From: Limnomonas spitsbergensis
Lineage: Eukaryota > Chlorophyta > Chlorophyceae > Chlamydomonadales
Reading direction: 5' to 3'
DNA: 64,000 nt
Assembly (NCBI GenBank): GCA_037349105.1
Contig: JAYJMM010000116.1
Coordinates: 3,472,001-3,536,000, forward strand
Part shown: piece after piece, positions 38,601 to 48,000 of the stretch
How the letters are laid out: each line of letters starts with the position of its first letter
Position numbering within the stretch: position 1 is the first letter of the stretch
Notes under the pieces: model-generated
Database searches by the model: none
The model's input: the letters and a program-made list of their open reading frames with translations, nothing else
What the model was told of the DNA's origin: nothing
Position numbers and translations under genes: made by a program

Positions 38601-41600
38601 TAAGACTGGTGGCTCAAGCATCATGGCTGGGCGCAAATGGGGTCTTCAGCCAGAGGCCGGCCGGAGTATAGCTGACATGTAGCTGAGTCACGAAAGGATA
38701 AACACTGCACACATACCACCTTTTCCCATGCACACAGCACGTGCTATAGCCCCCCAAAGTCCCCACCCATCTATCCCCTTACTAAGCAAGTCTGTCAGCC
38801 GAGAAATCGATGGTGTGTGAAGGGTTTACGCCCCATGGCAGGCCCTCCGCTGGTTATCAAGCAACCCATCTAAAGGGCACCCTAGCTATCTCCTCATGCA
38901 CACTCCCCACCACTGTACACATTTGACGTGCTCCACCCACAATTCAGGTACATCACGGCCTTCAGCCACGTGGGCATGTGGCAGCAAGTCTTGCTGCTTA
39001 GGCCACCGGCTGACAGGCCAGCAAGGCTCACTCCCCATCAGCCCAGTGGTGGCTACCCTGCGGCGTACCCAAGGCAGTCTAGTGTGCCTAAAATTGCGCC
39101 CCATGCAGCCCGCGGTCCGCCCCCCGCACCTGAGCACACAGTTCCGTCACGCATGCACCTCCTGCAGCCTGCACCACGGCACAGAGCTCCCTGGGCCCTT
39201 TCTTTAGCTTATCGTGCATGCACCCCGTGCAGCCAGTAGTCCGCCCCCATGCAGCCCACACCCATGCAGGCCGCACCTGAGCACACAGTTCCGTCATGGC
39301 CATCGTGTACAAGTCCTCCTGATGCTTCAGCACCGGCGCAGTGAGGTACCCCGCAACATTCCGCAACAACACCACAGCCTCCGCAACATTGTCCAGCAGG
39401 CTGTGGCTCTCCGCCGCATCTGCCGCCGCCGCCGCCGCCGCCGCCTTGCTGCCGCCGCCGGCTCCGGCCCCGACGCCGGTCGCGCGATGCAGCTGCCCCA
39501 GCTGCTCCTCGATCCAGCTCCGCACCAGGACCGCGTCGCGGCGCTCGGTGGGCGTGGCACGGGGCAGCACCGTGCGGAACCAGTGCGCGGCGCGGGTGTC
39601 GGGTTTCTGTCGGTTGCAGGCGTCATGGTCGGCGGGCTGCCCAGCCAGGACGTCTATCAGACCTGATAATGAGGGCGGGAGGGCAAGTAGGTAAGGCAGG
39701 GGAGGGAGGCGGTGGGGGGGGTGGCAGGGGGTAAGCAGGGGGCAGGCGGTAGGGGGGTAAGGCAGGGGAGGGCAAGTGGGTACGGCGGGCAGGCCTGCCT
39801 GTGTGCTTGCACTAGTGCGCATTCTTTGGCAGCAGGCTGACATGATCTCCTGCCCAGGCTTCTCAGTTTGCTTTCTACCGGCTACGAGTCCAACTTCAGA
39901 AGGCCACCACACAGACGTTATGGGCCCGATTAGGACCAAACCTGGACCGACCTATGACTAGTGGCCAAAGCAGCAAGGCTGGCCACAAAAGGGGCCTCCA
40001 GCTAGTGGCCGGAGTGTAGCTGTTTGTGTAGCTGAGTCACAGGGGGAAAAGACTGATGCCTCTGCTGCTGGCTTGAAAAAGCAAGTTCATGAGTCCAGGC
40101 GTGCACATCGACCTGGTCTTGATGGTCAGCCTGCCTGCCCCATTTCGTGGAAAGACGGGGAGGAAGGGCGGGTGTGAGGACGCGCTTTGTATCAGCCCAA
40201 CTGTCTCCCTCCTGCCCCTATATTCTGAAAGCTTGGCAGCTGCACAGGCTTTGCCTGTTTCAGGGAAGAAGGCACAAAGCTAGAGCAGTCAGCAGTGTTC
40301 TTGTTTTTGCCACAAGGCCGTCCATGGCGGGCTGCACCTCGTCCGCAAAAAGAACATTTGTGATCAAACCGGGGGAGGCAAGATAGTCGGCCGTGTGTGA
40401 CCACCGACCAGCCTCCAGCCTCCGGCTGGAGGTAGGTAGCTGAACAGTAGCTGACTGGTTGTTGACCAACAAGAAGAGGAAACAACGAGATGCATGTTGA
40501 GAACAGCCTACCCAGCGAGCGCTGCAGTGCGGCTGAGAAACGGCGTCAGCTGCCGCCCGCATCGGTCCAAGGGGAGGATCCGTTTCAGAAGGATGTTTTT
40601 CAAAAGGGTGTGTACTGGTACGGACAGCTGGCTGTGGCCATAATGAAGCAGCTGACTCTCTGTCAGCCACTGCCATGCGGGCCGTCCCCCCACACACACT
40701 CGACCCTTACCCGATTCCCCCATGCGCATGCGTAGAGAGGCCTCGTGGCTGCTGTCCCACACATAGATCCCCGGCGAGGATGGGCAGGGATAGCCACGTT
40801 GGGTTGAGTTCAAGGTCGCGGAGGCGGTGCTGGCTGGTGCTGCAGAGGTCCTTCCGGGGATGGGCGAGGAGGCAAGCTGAACAGGTGCCGACCATTGCCT
40901 CTTTGCGCTTTTATTATCCTCTGCGCAGTCGGGAGCATGGCCTGATTAGAGGGAGGACTAAGGAGGCCTCCCAAGGAATGACCCTTTGCGGGAAACTTCT
41001 GACGTGGATCGTGCCGCAGGAATGCAAGCAAGGAGGACACAGAAGGTATATGATGGGTGATGACTGATGTGACTGATGGGCGTCTTTAAAATTTCCATTT
41101 GAATTGTTGTGACACAGTTGCAGGTGACACCACGGCCCCATGCAATTGTGAGGGGGAAATGCAGCACAGGGGCCCTGGGCTGGCTCCAAACGTTTACAAA
41201 GCATAGCCCAGCTGACCGCTCATCGAGTGCACGCCACACGCCACAGAATCTGACCAGGAGGCTATGCGAATATACAACTTTGGAGTCCAAGCTCTCCTTG
41301 GAACTGGAAGGCCATGTGCTTTCTACTGGATGACGTGGGATTCTTTCATGATCAACGTCTCTCTTGCCCCTACCTGACTGACTCAGTGTCCACGAGTTTA
41401 ATTGAGCCCCCGTGCTGATACGTGGGGAAAGCATGCCTGCTCCGTAACTCGCGGAGAGCTGAGTCAGGCTGACAGCCCCAGAAGCAGACGGAGTGGAAGG
41501 GCGCGAATCCAGGGCGAAGGCATTGTTTGGTGTGGAGGGGCGGGAGTCGTGTCCCACGCTCGGGACTTCTGCTCCATCGAGCCGGGGCGTCGCGCAGCCG

Positions 41601-41761
41601 CCCCACGGCGGCGGGCTCGGCGTTGAGATGCGCCCCTTTTCTCGGCTTGTGTTTGCTAGGCGCTGCCGGGCGGGTAGGTGGTCAACTGAGGTGAAGCGCC
41701 TGCGTGGCCGAGTGCATGGATCAGGCCATGCATGGTGGGGCGCATGCAATCTTTTCACCAT
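20029..41761 (-). CDS. TSNAXIP1: TSNAXIP1-like coiled-coil protein, 18 exons, probably flagella-associated
   Basis: Predicted protein of about 1,109 aa. Exons on the minus strand: 41761-41374 (start provisional), 40839-40711, 39662-39277, 38326-38242, 36929-36739, 35979-35798, 34758-34519, 33676-33591, 32459-32239, 31064-30974, 30250-30085, 28963-28843, 24759-24662, 23974-23686, 22407-22303, 21797-21642, 20984-20826 and 20265-20029. Phases chain exactly except at exon 10, where a weak donor at 30974 is needed or a small exon is missing. Family evidence is in exons 13-14: FVGLGSSDEIPLVLRYDG followed by KHADVVKMVRSIW, which follows the GLG..IP..LR.DG..DVV...W pattern I know from translin-associated factor X-interacting protein 1. 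The C-terminal part also fits. Exons 5-6 are strongly helical and coiled-coil-like, exon 3 has an alanine run and exon 14 a Gln/Pro-rich insert. The family is linked to cilia and sperm in animals, so a flagellar role is inferred. The protein is longer than animal homologues. Confidence 0.65.
20340..20530 (-). repeat. two degenerate copies of the last-exon acceptor region
   Basis: The start of exon 18 and its acceptor (about 20215-20275) recur in the preceding intron at about 20345-20395 and 20469-20525, 124 bp apart. All share ccac-tcg-cacagcctcag followed by cagctccggg and a gcctgc acceptor complement. The copies have lost clean splice signals. Confidence 0.75.
20640..20770. repeat. diverged MITE-like fragment
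   Basis: Phrases such as cagctacatcccagctgcgg and ggccgatcatgttttcgtcc resemble decayed parts of the roughly 160-200-bp dispersed element seen at 23400, 31187 and 38511. The match is partial. Confidence 0.35.
21800..22110. repeat. GC-rich tandem repeat next to exon 16
   Basis: Repeats of gcagcagttagagcggggca and gcaggatgcagggcagc, each 20-40 bp, fill the intron just upstream (minus sense) of the exon 16 acceptor at 21798. The open frames across it are low-complexity shadows. Confidence 0.7.
22700..23340 (-). repeat. 116-bp tandem repeat derived from the exon 15 acceptor, plus ggca-rich array
   Basis: The DNA around the exon 15 acceptor (acgcctggggggcacaggtg then aagacgcactcagtcgggc, 22403-22445) recurs about every 116 bp: the string gacgcactcag is at 22427, 22863, 22978 and 23095. 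Between copies the intron is filled by caggcaggcaggc runs. The copies keep a recognisable acceptor (minus strand cccaggcgt). Confidence 0.8.
23400..23587. mobile_element. MITE-like dispersed element, copy 1
   Basis: About 190 bp bounded by a gttttgtttctt-like end and a caagaaacactg end. Internal phrases are actcagctacatgtcagct, ggccagaggccccatttgtgg, gtccaggtttggtcccaatc and ccgcggggcggcc. Related copies lie in other introns of the same gene. It is short, has no ORF, and its ends form short inverted repeats. Confidence 0.6.
24330..24625 (-). repeat. tandem copies of the exon 13 donor region
   Basis: The 3' end of exon 13 and its donor (forward-strand cactcacttgaaggggatccgg near 24655-24680) recur in the following intron as ctcacttcaaatagatcc (about 24572), cacacttgaaagaaatccgg (about 24378) and tacttcaaaagg...agaaatccgg (about 24490-24535). 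At least three degenerate copies are visible. Confidence 0.7.
24760..25740 (-). repeat. about 60-bp tandem repeat derived from the exon 13 acceptor
   Basis: The exon 13 acceptor region (forward gagagattggcctgcggaat, then gatgagggtggagcgag) is followed upstream in the minus sense by about eight more copies near 24815, 24870, 24931, 24990, 25500, 25558, 25620 and 25677, reading gagattggcctgcgggat, catgagggtgaagtgaggc and caggccctcaggg. A block at about 25040-25490 without copies interrupts the array. Confidence 0.85.
26038..28200. repeat. 15-bp C-rich minisatellite, about 144 copies
   Basis: The unit actaccccgcccccc is repeated for 2.16 kb in the intron between exons 12 and 13, with variants (ctaccc, ccgtcc, aacctg). 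Since 15 is a multiple of 3, most frames on both strands stay open and give PTTPPP, LPRPP, GSGGR or VVGGG repeats. These are treated as non-coding. The G-rich minus strand, which is the sense strand of the host gene, has dense runs of four to six G and could form G-quadruplexes in DNA or pre-mRNA. Confidence 0.95.
28391..28745. repeat. 76-bp tandem repeat, five copies
   Basis: The unit begins ccagccattgctcccctcca and continues gcccatgagcctttgtcccc, with starts at 28391, 28467, 28543, 28621 and 28697. It lies in the same intron as the 15-bp array, about 100 bp from the exon 12 donor. It has no coding potential of note. Confidence 0.9.
29586..29643. repeat. (AC)n microsatellite
   Basis: An almost perfect dinucleotide run of about 29 AC units in an intron of the TSNAXIP1-like gene. 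It is followed by four short copies of catacc(c/t)tggtcacac (29645-29725). Confidence 0.95.
29845..30085 (-). repeat. two extra copies of the exon 11 3' end plus donor
   Basis: The end of exon 11 with its donor (forward acctgcgctgcagcaggg then gagttctccagct, 30083-30115) recurs at about 29990-30030 and 29876-29915, together with a shared attccacacacat spacer. The copies still encode LENLALLQ-like and LALLQ-like peptides followed by gtgggt donors, but one has an in-frame stop. Confidence 0.85.
30690..30973 (-). repeat. tandem copies of the exon 10 donor region
   Basis: Phrases such as gggtggcactaacc, gggtggcactgact and gtacccttnggactcattntg recur every 60-130 bp up to the exon 10 end (tgtggcactgactgcgctga, 30966-30985). 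They are separated by degenerate TTTAGGG-like strings (aaaccctaaaccctgaac). The array runs straight out of the donor. Confidence 0.7.
31187..31349. mobile_element. MITE-like dispersed element, copy 2
   Basis: A 163-bp element with clear ends cagtgtt and aacactg as inverted repeats, then tttttcgtgactcagctac near one end and tcgtagcacaaaaaaagaaa near the other. The interior matches copy 1 (ggccaaagaccccattagcgg, ggtcccaatcgggtcttccg). No target-site duplication is obvious. This copy defines the family ends best. Confidence 0.65.
31580..32230. repeat. CTCTAGC-type tandem repeats beside the exon 9 donor
   Basis: Arrays of cctctagcctctagcgtgcgg with C-rich spacers (31580-31945) and of gtccctagcctgcagcctgc (32112-32220) end about 10 bp from the exon 9 donor at 32238. 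An unrelated insert of about 160 bp separates the two blocks. Confidence 0.8.
32470..33310 (-). repeat. 88-96-bp tandem repeat derived from the exon 9 acceptor
   Basis: The exon 9 acceptor region (forward gaggctacgcaggcggtggg then gagaacagcaagg, 32455-32488) recurs about eight times upstream in the minus sense, near 32547, 32635, 32731, 32825, 32912, 33002, 33097 and 33187. The copies read as caggctgcgcgggcgg with gaggacagcaagg, separated by ggcggggcggagggcgtaatg. Several copies keep the polypyrimidine-plus-CAG form of an acceptor on the minus strand. Confidence 0.88.
33835..33940. repeat. 33-bp tandem repeat, three copies
   Basis: The unit ccaccatggtcaaaggaggg followed by atgtattaagacc repeats three times in the intron between exons 7 and 8. 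Confidence 0.85.
34196..34515. repeat. telomere-like degenerate repeats beside the exon 7 donor
   Basis: Many copies of ccctaaaccccagccctcac and similar strings run up to the exon 7 donor (34518). They resemble plant/algal telomere repeats (CCCTAAA) but are irregular and intronic, so this is an interstitial array and not a chromosome end. Confidence 0.8.
34880..35035. repeat. AT-rich palindromic gttataacagt repeats
   Basis: Repeated gttataacagt/actgttataac phrases give many short self-complementary stretches over 155 bp in the intron between exons 6 and 7. This block is markedly more AT-rich than its surroundings. Confidence 0.7.
35595..35785. mobile_element. MITE-like dispersed element, copy 3
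   Basis: It contains the family phrases gtcgccccgcagccgtcca, gggaccgaacctggaccgat, ggctggtggctaaagcaaag, caaatggggcctcaggccag and acatgtagccgagtctc, ending in aacagaaacaacgag. It lies next to the exon 6 donor. Confidence 0.55.
35995..36170 (-). repeat. copies of the exon 6 acceptor region
   Basis: The forward sequence ctcagcatcttatccactct-gacttgcag across the exon 6 start (35952-35980) recurs at 36031-36061 as ctcagcatcttgtccatttt-ggcttgcag, and more weakly near 36110-36155. Each copy is followed by gagggtt/cagggtt strings. Confidence 0.8.
36430..36736 (-). repeat. 35-bp array starting at the exon 5 donor
   Basis: The unit gcatccacccaaaaccctag then agcacccaccctagg repeats about eight times and ends at the exon 5 donor. 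On the minus strand each unit contains gtgggtgc, the same sequence as the donor (GCAGAG|gtgggtgc). It also contains an AAACCCTA telomere-like core. Confidence 0.85.
36930..37112 (-). repeat. four copies of the exon 5 acceptor with (CA)n spacers
   Basis: The forward sequence ccatgtcccgatctgaagcac at the exon 5 acceptor (about 36919-36938) recurs near 36972, 37032 and 37091 as ccatgttccaatctgaagcac, ccatgttctgatctgaagcac and ccatgttccgatcataagcac, with (CA)n runs between. The first two extra copies keep the minus-strand cag acceptor. Confidence 0.88.
37567..38225 (-). repeat. 40-bp minisatellite (about 16 copies) beside the exon 4 donor
   Basis: The unit agcatagcctgccctaacag followed by ctttctggccagcgccccgc repeats with almost no variation except agc/tgc and ccc/cct. 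The exon 4 donor region (forward ggcatcacctgccatgacag-ctttcat, 38234-38260) is clearly homologous to the unit, so the array appears to have grown from the exon-intron junction. Open frames across it are shadows. Confidence 0.9.
38511..38709. mobile_element. MITE-like dispersed element, copy 4
   Basis: About 199 bp from tcactgtttcttttgaaggc to ggataaacactg, with the full set of family phrases (gcaggccgccccgcggccg, gaccaaacctggactggcc, gctgacatgtagctgagtca). The ends cactgttt and aaacactg form an inverted repeat. It is in the intron between exons 3 and 4. Confidence 0.65.
39115..39300 (-). repeat. copies of the exon 3 end and donor
   Basis: The end of exon 3 with its donor (forward ccgcacctgagcacacagtt-ccgtcatgg, 39271-39299) is repeated at about 39126-39154 and, more degenerately, at about 39175-39195. 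On the minus strand all read TELCAQ|gt, RELCA and TELCAQ|gt. Confidence 0.8.
39850..40055. mobile_element. MITE-like dispersed element, copy 5
   Basis: Contains ctaccggctacgagtccaac, gggcccgattaggaccaaac, ctggaccgacctatgactag, ggccacaaaaggggcctcc and gtagctgagtcacaggggg. It lies in the intron between exons 2 and 3. Confidence 0.6.
40298..40490. mobile_element. MITE-like dispersed element, copy 6 (diverged)
   Basis: It starts near gtgttcttgtttttgccaca and ends near caagaagaggaaacaacgag, with internal gtgatcaaaccgggggaggc and gaacagtagctgactgg phrases related to the family. It is more diverged than the other copies. Confidence 0.4.
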
Positions 41762-43848
41762 GCGGAGATCGCACGAAGCGACGTTCATGCTGAGCAAGCT
41801 TACGTGCACTGGGCTTAAGGCTGGGGAGTGGCGACATGGTGAAGTATGCATGGGCTGGCCTTGTGTCATGGGCACATGGGGATGACTGGGCTGCCGCGAA
41901 GGTACTCAGTTTACATGACTTAGTTTTCCGGTATGCCTCATGTCGTCACGTTGGGTTAACCCCTCACTGGTTTTCGTACCTTCCGTCTCGCTGGGATGTG
42001 GGCCTCCTCTTGCTGTTGCCGGAAAATGTACCGCCCAAATCCGCTTGAAACTGTTTATCGCCCAAGTCAGCTCCGAGGGGCGCGAAGGCTTTGCTTTGCT
42101 GGTAGCTGCTGTCCGCAGCATAGGTTATGCGTGTCAAGATGGGGGCAGTAGACGGCCTGTCTGTTGCTGCGTGTTGATGGGACATGCCGTCTCGCAGTTG
42201 GCGCTTCGCAGGCCTGGCAAACGGCACCAGGGACTCGGCGCAAAAAAATGCTTTCGGAAGTTTTAAGAGAGCTAAAAACCACGATTCATTAACTATGCTC
42301 GGGTAGCGCTTTTGTTGTGTCTCTGCACCTTTGCGATTTCTCTAAGTCTTCAAATGCACACACACAAACGGCGTCTGGCCATGGTAGGTGAGTGGTTTGA
42401 TCAATTCATTTATATAAGGTCAAAAATATGATATGCCATCGACATGATTATTATGGGAGCTGCTGGACCTGTAAGGCTGCCTGATGTCTGAGGGGGGACC
42501 TTTCTGGTTTCGGCGCAACTTCAGCAAACCTTCACTTGATTACGGATCTAAGATCCAGGATCTTGACAAGACGTCGAGCTTTCCATCACGTTCCCGATAC
42601 TGCCTTGCCAATGAGGGGCGTGACACTGTGAGTGTGAGCCCGTTGATTAATATAGTCATTGCGTCGGTTGACGACACCACAGAATTGCCAGAAATGTGCC
42701 AGGAAATATGCTTATGAATTGCATGGACTTAAGCATGCAATACCGTATATTTTACCTGTATATCCAGGTAAGTTCACGATGAATTCATAAAAAAACAGAA
42801 ATTCATAATGAAATTCCGAAAGAGCATATGCGGCTCTGGATTCCGGTAAGGTGTGAATACCAGTAGAGTTAATTTCAATATGATGGTCGCAATATCAACC
42901 GCTACGAATAAAGGACTGAAATCAATTAGATGGTATGGTGAAAGGTACTATGTCCTTGTGAACTATGGCAGGTTACAAAAGCGTGCATGTTCAATGTTAT
43001 ACACGGTTATAATGTTGACGACCCTGTCGCTTCATTCTGAAATGATTGCAGCGATTGCTTGACAGAGAGGATGATAGGGGGGCCTAAATGACAAAGCTTT
43101 AGCCATCTGTGCTCCAAGGATGAATGGTGAGGTGGAAGAAATGAAAAAATTCGGCGTTAGAGCGCACACGTTTAAGAGTAGCACATGTGTCACACTAACA
43201 TTATGTGCATTTGCCTGGGTGTTCAATTTATTGTGTGGAGGATGTGTTAGAGACTTTTTAGAGTTGTACCAGGACCGGCTTGGGTGGGATGCCCTGGCCT
43301 TTGTGGAGGGCATGGTAGATATCGTTGAGGCGTAGACGTCTTCAAAGGTTGGAACTTCCTTTGTAGATAATTTCCAGCCTCTTGTTTTGTCCCTTCATTT
43401 GTTCCCCCACTTTTCCTCATTTTTTGTCCTGCCCCCTTGTGTTTGTTTCCATCTTTCCTCCCAACGATGATCTCTTTAGTTAGGCGCCCACGCGGCTGAG
43501 CCTTTTTCAGCAGGGCCCAGAGGTGTAACATCATTGAATTAATTTGTGGAGGTACATGTATCTGTGGATTCAAACACCCCCCTTGTCCTGGAAAGATCAT
43601 TGATAGGTCCCCCAGATATACGATACGACGTTAAGTGCCTGCCTCATGTCTTCCTTCATGCCTGTTTGTCACAAACACCGACATGCCGATGTTTATGGTC
43701 AATTAATTGGTCATGAGGGAAGAATTGAGATTTCAAAGTTTGCGACCGTCGTCGCTGATGTGAAGTTTCGTGACGTTTTTTCAATCCAACAGGGCAAAAC
43801 ATTTCATGCATGGGACATGTGCCCGTAAACCGGTACATGCACTAAATA
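41762..43848. other. interval without a recognised gene
   Basis: Upstream flank of the TSNAXIP1-like gene, becoming AT-rich after 42.3 kb. The ORFs of 60-108 codons on both strands show no family resemblance. The only supported feature is the dispersed element ending at 43538. Confidence 0.5.
43330..43538 (+). mobile_element. dispersed element with 60-bp conserved terminus
   Basis: The last 65 bp (43474-43538) match the dispersed terminus found at 1275 and in the 14.9-16.0 kb cluster. The preceding 150 bp (cgttgaggcgtagacgtctt, ggttggaacttcctttgta, ttccagcctcttgttttgtc, ccatctttcctcccaac) match the reverse complement of 15410-15550. The element is therefore at least 210 bp long. Confidence 0.6.
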
Positions 43849-44283
43849 TGTCACAGTATATTACCGTATACGTGACAGAACCGTTTGAACCACCGCTAGC
43901 GGCCACGGAGCCTCCGCAGCTTCTCTGCGGAGTCTCCTGATTTGAACTGAGACCTACAAACCCGCTTACGCAGGGTGAAGTGCATAATTTACCGTACTCT
44001 GAATTGGGCCTGCCGGGTCCCTGTATCCCGGCAATTGCCTAAACTAGTTACTTCGTTCCTTTCTAAAGGACAGACCTCTATTGTAACAAGCACCGGCCGT
44101 CATCCTTGTATGAGACCTACAGCGTTCACATAAGTCAGTACCTTAACCCGAGTCAAGACTAGCTCAGCCTCAGCTGAACTAGCTGGAGACAAGCACCCCA
44201 GTAGAGAACCGAGACCCTGCAGAAGAAGAAGTACGCAGTCTACGTCCCGGCAACCTCACCGCGATTCGCACGGTAAGTGTGTC
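43849..44283 (+). repeat. partial LTR of element A
   Basis: Homologous to the reverse complement of 62950-63367: shared stretches include ttgggcctgccgggtccctg, gcaattgcctaaactagtta, aggacagacctct and aacaagc(a/t)ccggccgtca. Homology stops just after a conserved ggtaagtg that looks like a splice donor (44272-44279). The remaining LTR half is absent or replaced. Confidence 0.75.
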
Positions 44284-45096
44284 ACGACGTATGACTGCAC
44301 CGTGCGTTTGACTGCGACAACTGCTTTTTCGGTTGGAAGTTATGTGTGAACCTGAACAAGTGTGGTTGCCGTCTTAGAGGATCCCGAACTGGGTCCTTTA
44401 CTTTTTCTTTCTTACTTTGATCTCACGGCCTACAATAGACTCTTAACGTTTCTAGCTATTGTTCCTGATTATCAATCTGCAAGTTAATCGTCAATCCAAG
44501 TCTTACTAAGGGGAAACTGGCAGAGCAACTAGGCCAACAGCGACTCTATATATAAGCATCAACAAGTCTCCTGATACGAAGCTGGCAGAGCACCTAAGCC
44601 AACAGTCGACCATCTGCAGCAATTAGCGTTATTTCTGCCTCTTAACAAGGCATATCTCCAGTCTTACAGCTGGATATTACCACCAACCCACCATCACACC
44701 TCCAATCTACAGCCTTTCCTTTGGCTCCAAGTCGACCATACATCTGATTTATCAGAGATATCTTCAGTCATCAGAAGTCGCCAAGCAAGCGACTCATCAC
44801 ATCAGATCAACGGCCACAATCGCCCAAGTTCGTCCCAAGAAACCCATAAGTACCTCAAGTGTCGAGGCTTTACGAGATCTTGTCAACAGTATCGAGTAAG
44901 TCCAGGTGAAGTTGCAAGAGCTATCACTTGTTATCGAGCTGATTTCACTGAGTTACAGCAGTGGATCGAGAAGCTCTTACTATAAGCTCTGTAAGAGTTT
45001 ATTAGTACTTGTTTAAGAAAGAAAAAGTCCGATTAGGATCACCTCTAATCGTCTGTGGCTGAAATCGTTCGTTCCAAGATCGATAAAACGGTGAAG
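44284..45096 (+). other. leader of element A
   Basis: Untranslated leader between the LTR-like segment and the first Gag ATG. It contains two copies of a gctggcagagca(c/a)ct-aggccaacag phrase (about 44520 and 44580). No primer-binding site was identified with confidence. Confidence 0.45.
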
Positions 45097-48000
45097 ATGA
45101 GCGGGCTAGGGGCTGTAGAAGCGCCCAAGGTCGCTCCAGAGATTGAGAAGGATAGTGTTGCTAAGAACACAAGGGGTGCTCTAACAGCAAAGAGTGCGCC
45201 AGTTGGAGCCTCATTGCTGGAACCTCGTCTGATCCTCCAGTTTCTCTTGTGCAACCGAAGTCTATGTGGCAACAGATGTATGATAGGGCTGGACCACAAA
45301 GTAGAGTATGCATGGAGAAGCTAAAGCTCAAGCAAGAGATGGTTGATCAGGCGATGTCAGGTTTGGAAAGCAAACAAGAGGCATGCAGCTTTGAGGAATA
45401 TAAGAAGGTGGCAACCACCATTCCTCCTATGGAAGATGAGAGGAATGAAGCTATCAAAGAAGCTCTGATCGCGTCACCTGCCCAGGTTCCAAAGAAATTC
45501 ATAGACGTGGAAACAGGGAAAGAAGTGGAAATACAATATGACAATCCTGTGTATATGTACCTCCAGAAGCAGGGTTACAAGTATGCTTCCACTGGGACAC
45601 CGTCTAAAATGACGCAGGTTACCCGGCTTGCAGAACAGAGTGTTGTGACTGATGTCGAGGGTGGGTCTCAGTCTGGGTATGCTACATCAGTAGCCGCGCC
45701 TCAGAGAGCATCTGAACTGTCCCCTGTTGTGCACGTGTCAATGCCTTTTGCGGTGCACGAGCCCATGGCCCAGAGTGCACCAGTGCATGTGCCTGTTACG
45801 GACATCCCAGTATTCGTGCCCGTCGCTGCTGCCGCCTCTGTCCCTCCCTCCAATGCTGCGCCGATTCAGGTTGCATCTGTGAGAAGAGAAGTTCATGGTG
45901 TGGAATCTGGATCATCACGTCCGCCACCGCCGCCACCGCCGCCGCCGACGCAAGTTCCTGCGAGGTCGGCTGGACAGACGCATAACGTACCAGTCTACCC
46001 ACAGTCTGGACGATATGAAGATTCTGTGCCGCGGATGCAAGGTTTGGCGTCCGTGTCGGAAGAGCCTGAAGGTGAAGGATCTGGGGGAAGTACCGGGGAT
46101 GATGTCACCGCTGGAGAACCTCAAGAACAAGGTAACCGTTTCACGGGACCTGCTGCATCACAGTCGTTTCATACGGCTGCGGGCACTGAGCATTCCAATT
46201 GGAATACTCCTGTCACTCAGGGTCTAGGTGGTTCTGGTCTGGATAGCTCCAGGGTTAGGGCAGTCCGTGATAGGGCGGCGCTTGCCCAGAGACTGCTACT
46301 GGAATATGATCGCCGACAGCAAGGTGAGGATGCAGCTAGAGCGGCTGCAATGACCATTGAGCCCCTGCGGGCAGGCACCAGAGACTGTACGGCAGCTGCA
46401 CCGTCCCAGGAACGCAGCTATCAAGAGCCGTCTCAAGAGGACCAGAGTAGGTTCAGGCCTGCTCAGCAGGTACCTAGAGAGCAACCATGGAATGGGTTTC
46501 CATCTGTGAGAGATTCTAGTCAAAATCAAAGAGAGCACCGGTTCTCTGGCCAAGGTCAGGGCACCAATCAGGGTCAAGGGCATGATCATCATCAAGGTCA
46601 GTCGCAAGGGCAGGGCATGAATCAGAACCTGCGGTATGGACATCAAGACCGAGGTGAGTTCCACGGAAGTGGGACAGGAACTGGCTATAGTCAAGGGCCA
46701 GCAGGAGGTAACCAACCACCTAATGGTGGACCACCTTCGGGTGGGGGTCAGCCTCCCGGTCACAGATGGGTATCAAGACATGGTGTGTTGTACGGGTCAG
46801 TAGACTCTGCCAGGAGCCAAGTTCCTGCATGAGATGATCCTGGTGGACGCCCTCGTTCGGAGAGTGCCACACCAGGACCAGTAAATTGGTTGACTGATGT
46901 CAAGCTAGATGGGAAGACTGTGATTGACTCGTCCAGGGTTGTTGAGTTCTCAGCGACTGAGAGCATTATCTCTCACAGGATATGGGACCGATCACTCAGG
47001 TTGTTCTGGGGGAATAACATGCACAGGCTGCACGATGCTGTGTCTGCCCAGGTGAGCATCATCATGAGCACTATTCTGCCAGCAGGGGTTGCTTTTCTCA
47101 AGAAGCACTTCGCAGAGCTAGAGTTTTTGTGTCCCAGTGCAATGCCGCCCATGGTGAGAGCCATTGAGGGCAGGGACGGCAGTACCAGGAATGATTTCCT
47201 GCAGGATGGCACTCAGACCATCATGGGGAATATGAGGAGGAATAAGATGATCCTGATGGGGGTCGAGGAGGCTGGGGTACGAGAGTACGAGCCTTATCCA
47301 TTGCATGATGAGCCCTACAGCTTTATTGAAGCCCTGTTGATGGTAGCCAAGCGCTACCTCAACGTTGCAACATCAGCTGAATTGGCCATTTGGACCCAGG
47401 GCTGCATCATGGGTAAGCAGAATCAGCTAGACAGGACGGTACTTGTCAGCGAGAACCCCAGGCAGTTTGGGATCAGGTGTCTGTCAGTTTACTCAGCGTT
47501 TCAGGGGTCTAACAAGATCGCTTACAATGGGACGATTGAGAGGACATCCATCATTGATGTGATCATGCGTGGTGTACCAGTGTACCTCCAGGAGGTGTGT
47601 GAGAGAGAGCTTCAGGGCTTGGGTGTTGAAGATGACAACTTCAGAGTCCAGGCAAGTGTGATCATTGAGGCCATGCAGAATGCCTATGAGTACCGTGTGA
47701 GGACACAGGTCAGGAAGGGTATCAGGTATGAGGACCTGACTGCAGAGGGAAGCAAAGATGCTGGAAGAAGAAACCAGAATTCTGGTCAGCATGCTACACC
47801 TCGGAGTCATGCCACTGAGGTGAGATCTAGTGCAGGGGGTTACCCTAGCACAATGCACCCGCATCGCGGCCCGAGCGCCGGGTCATCCAGACCTTTCTAG
47901 GCTGGAAGAGGAGGAGGTGGGTACAGCAATGTGCAGAGACCAACAAGATCGGGTTACCCTTCCAACAGACCGATGGCTGTTAAAAACTGTCAGATCTGCC

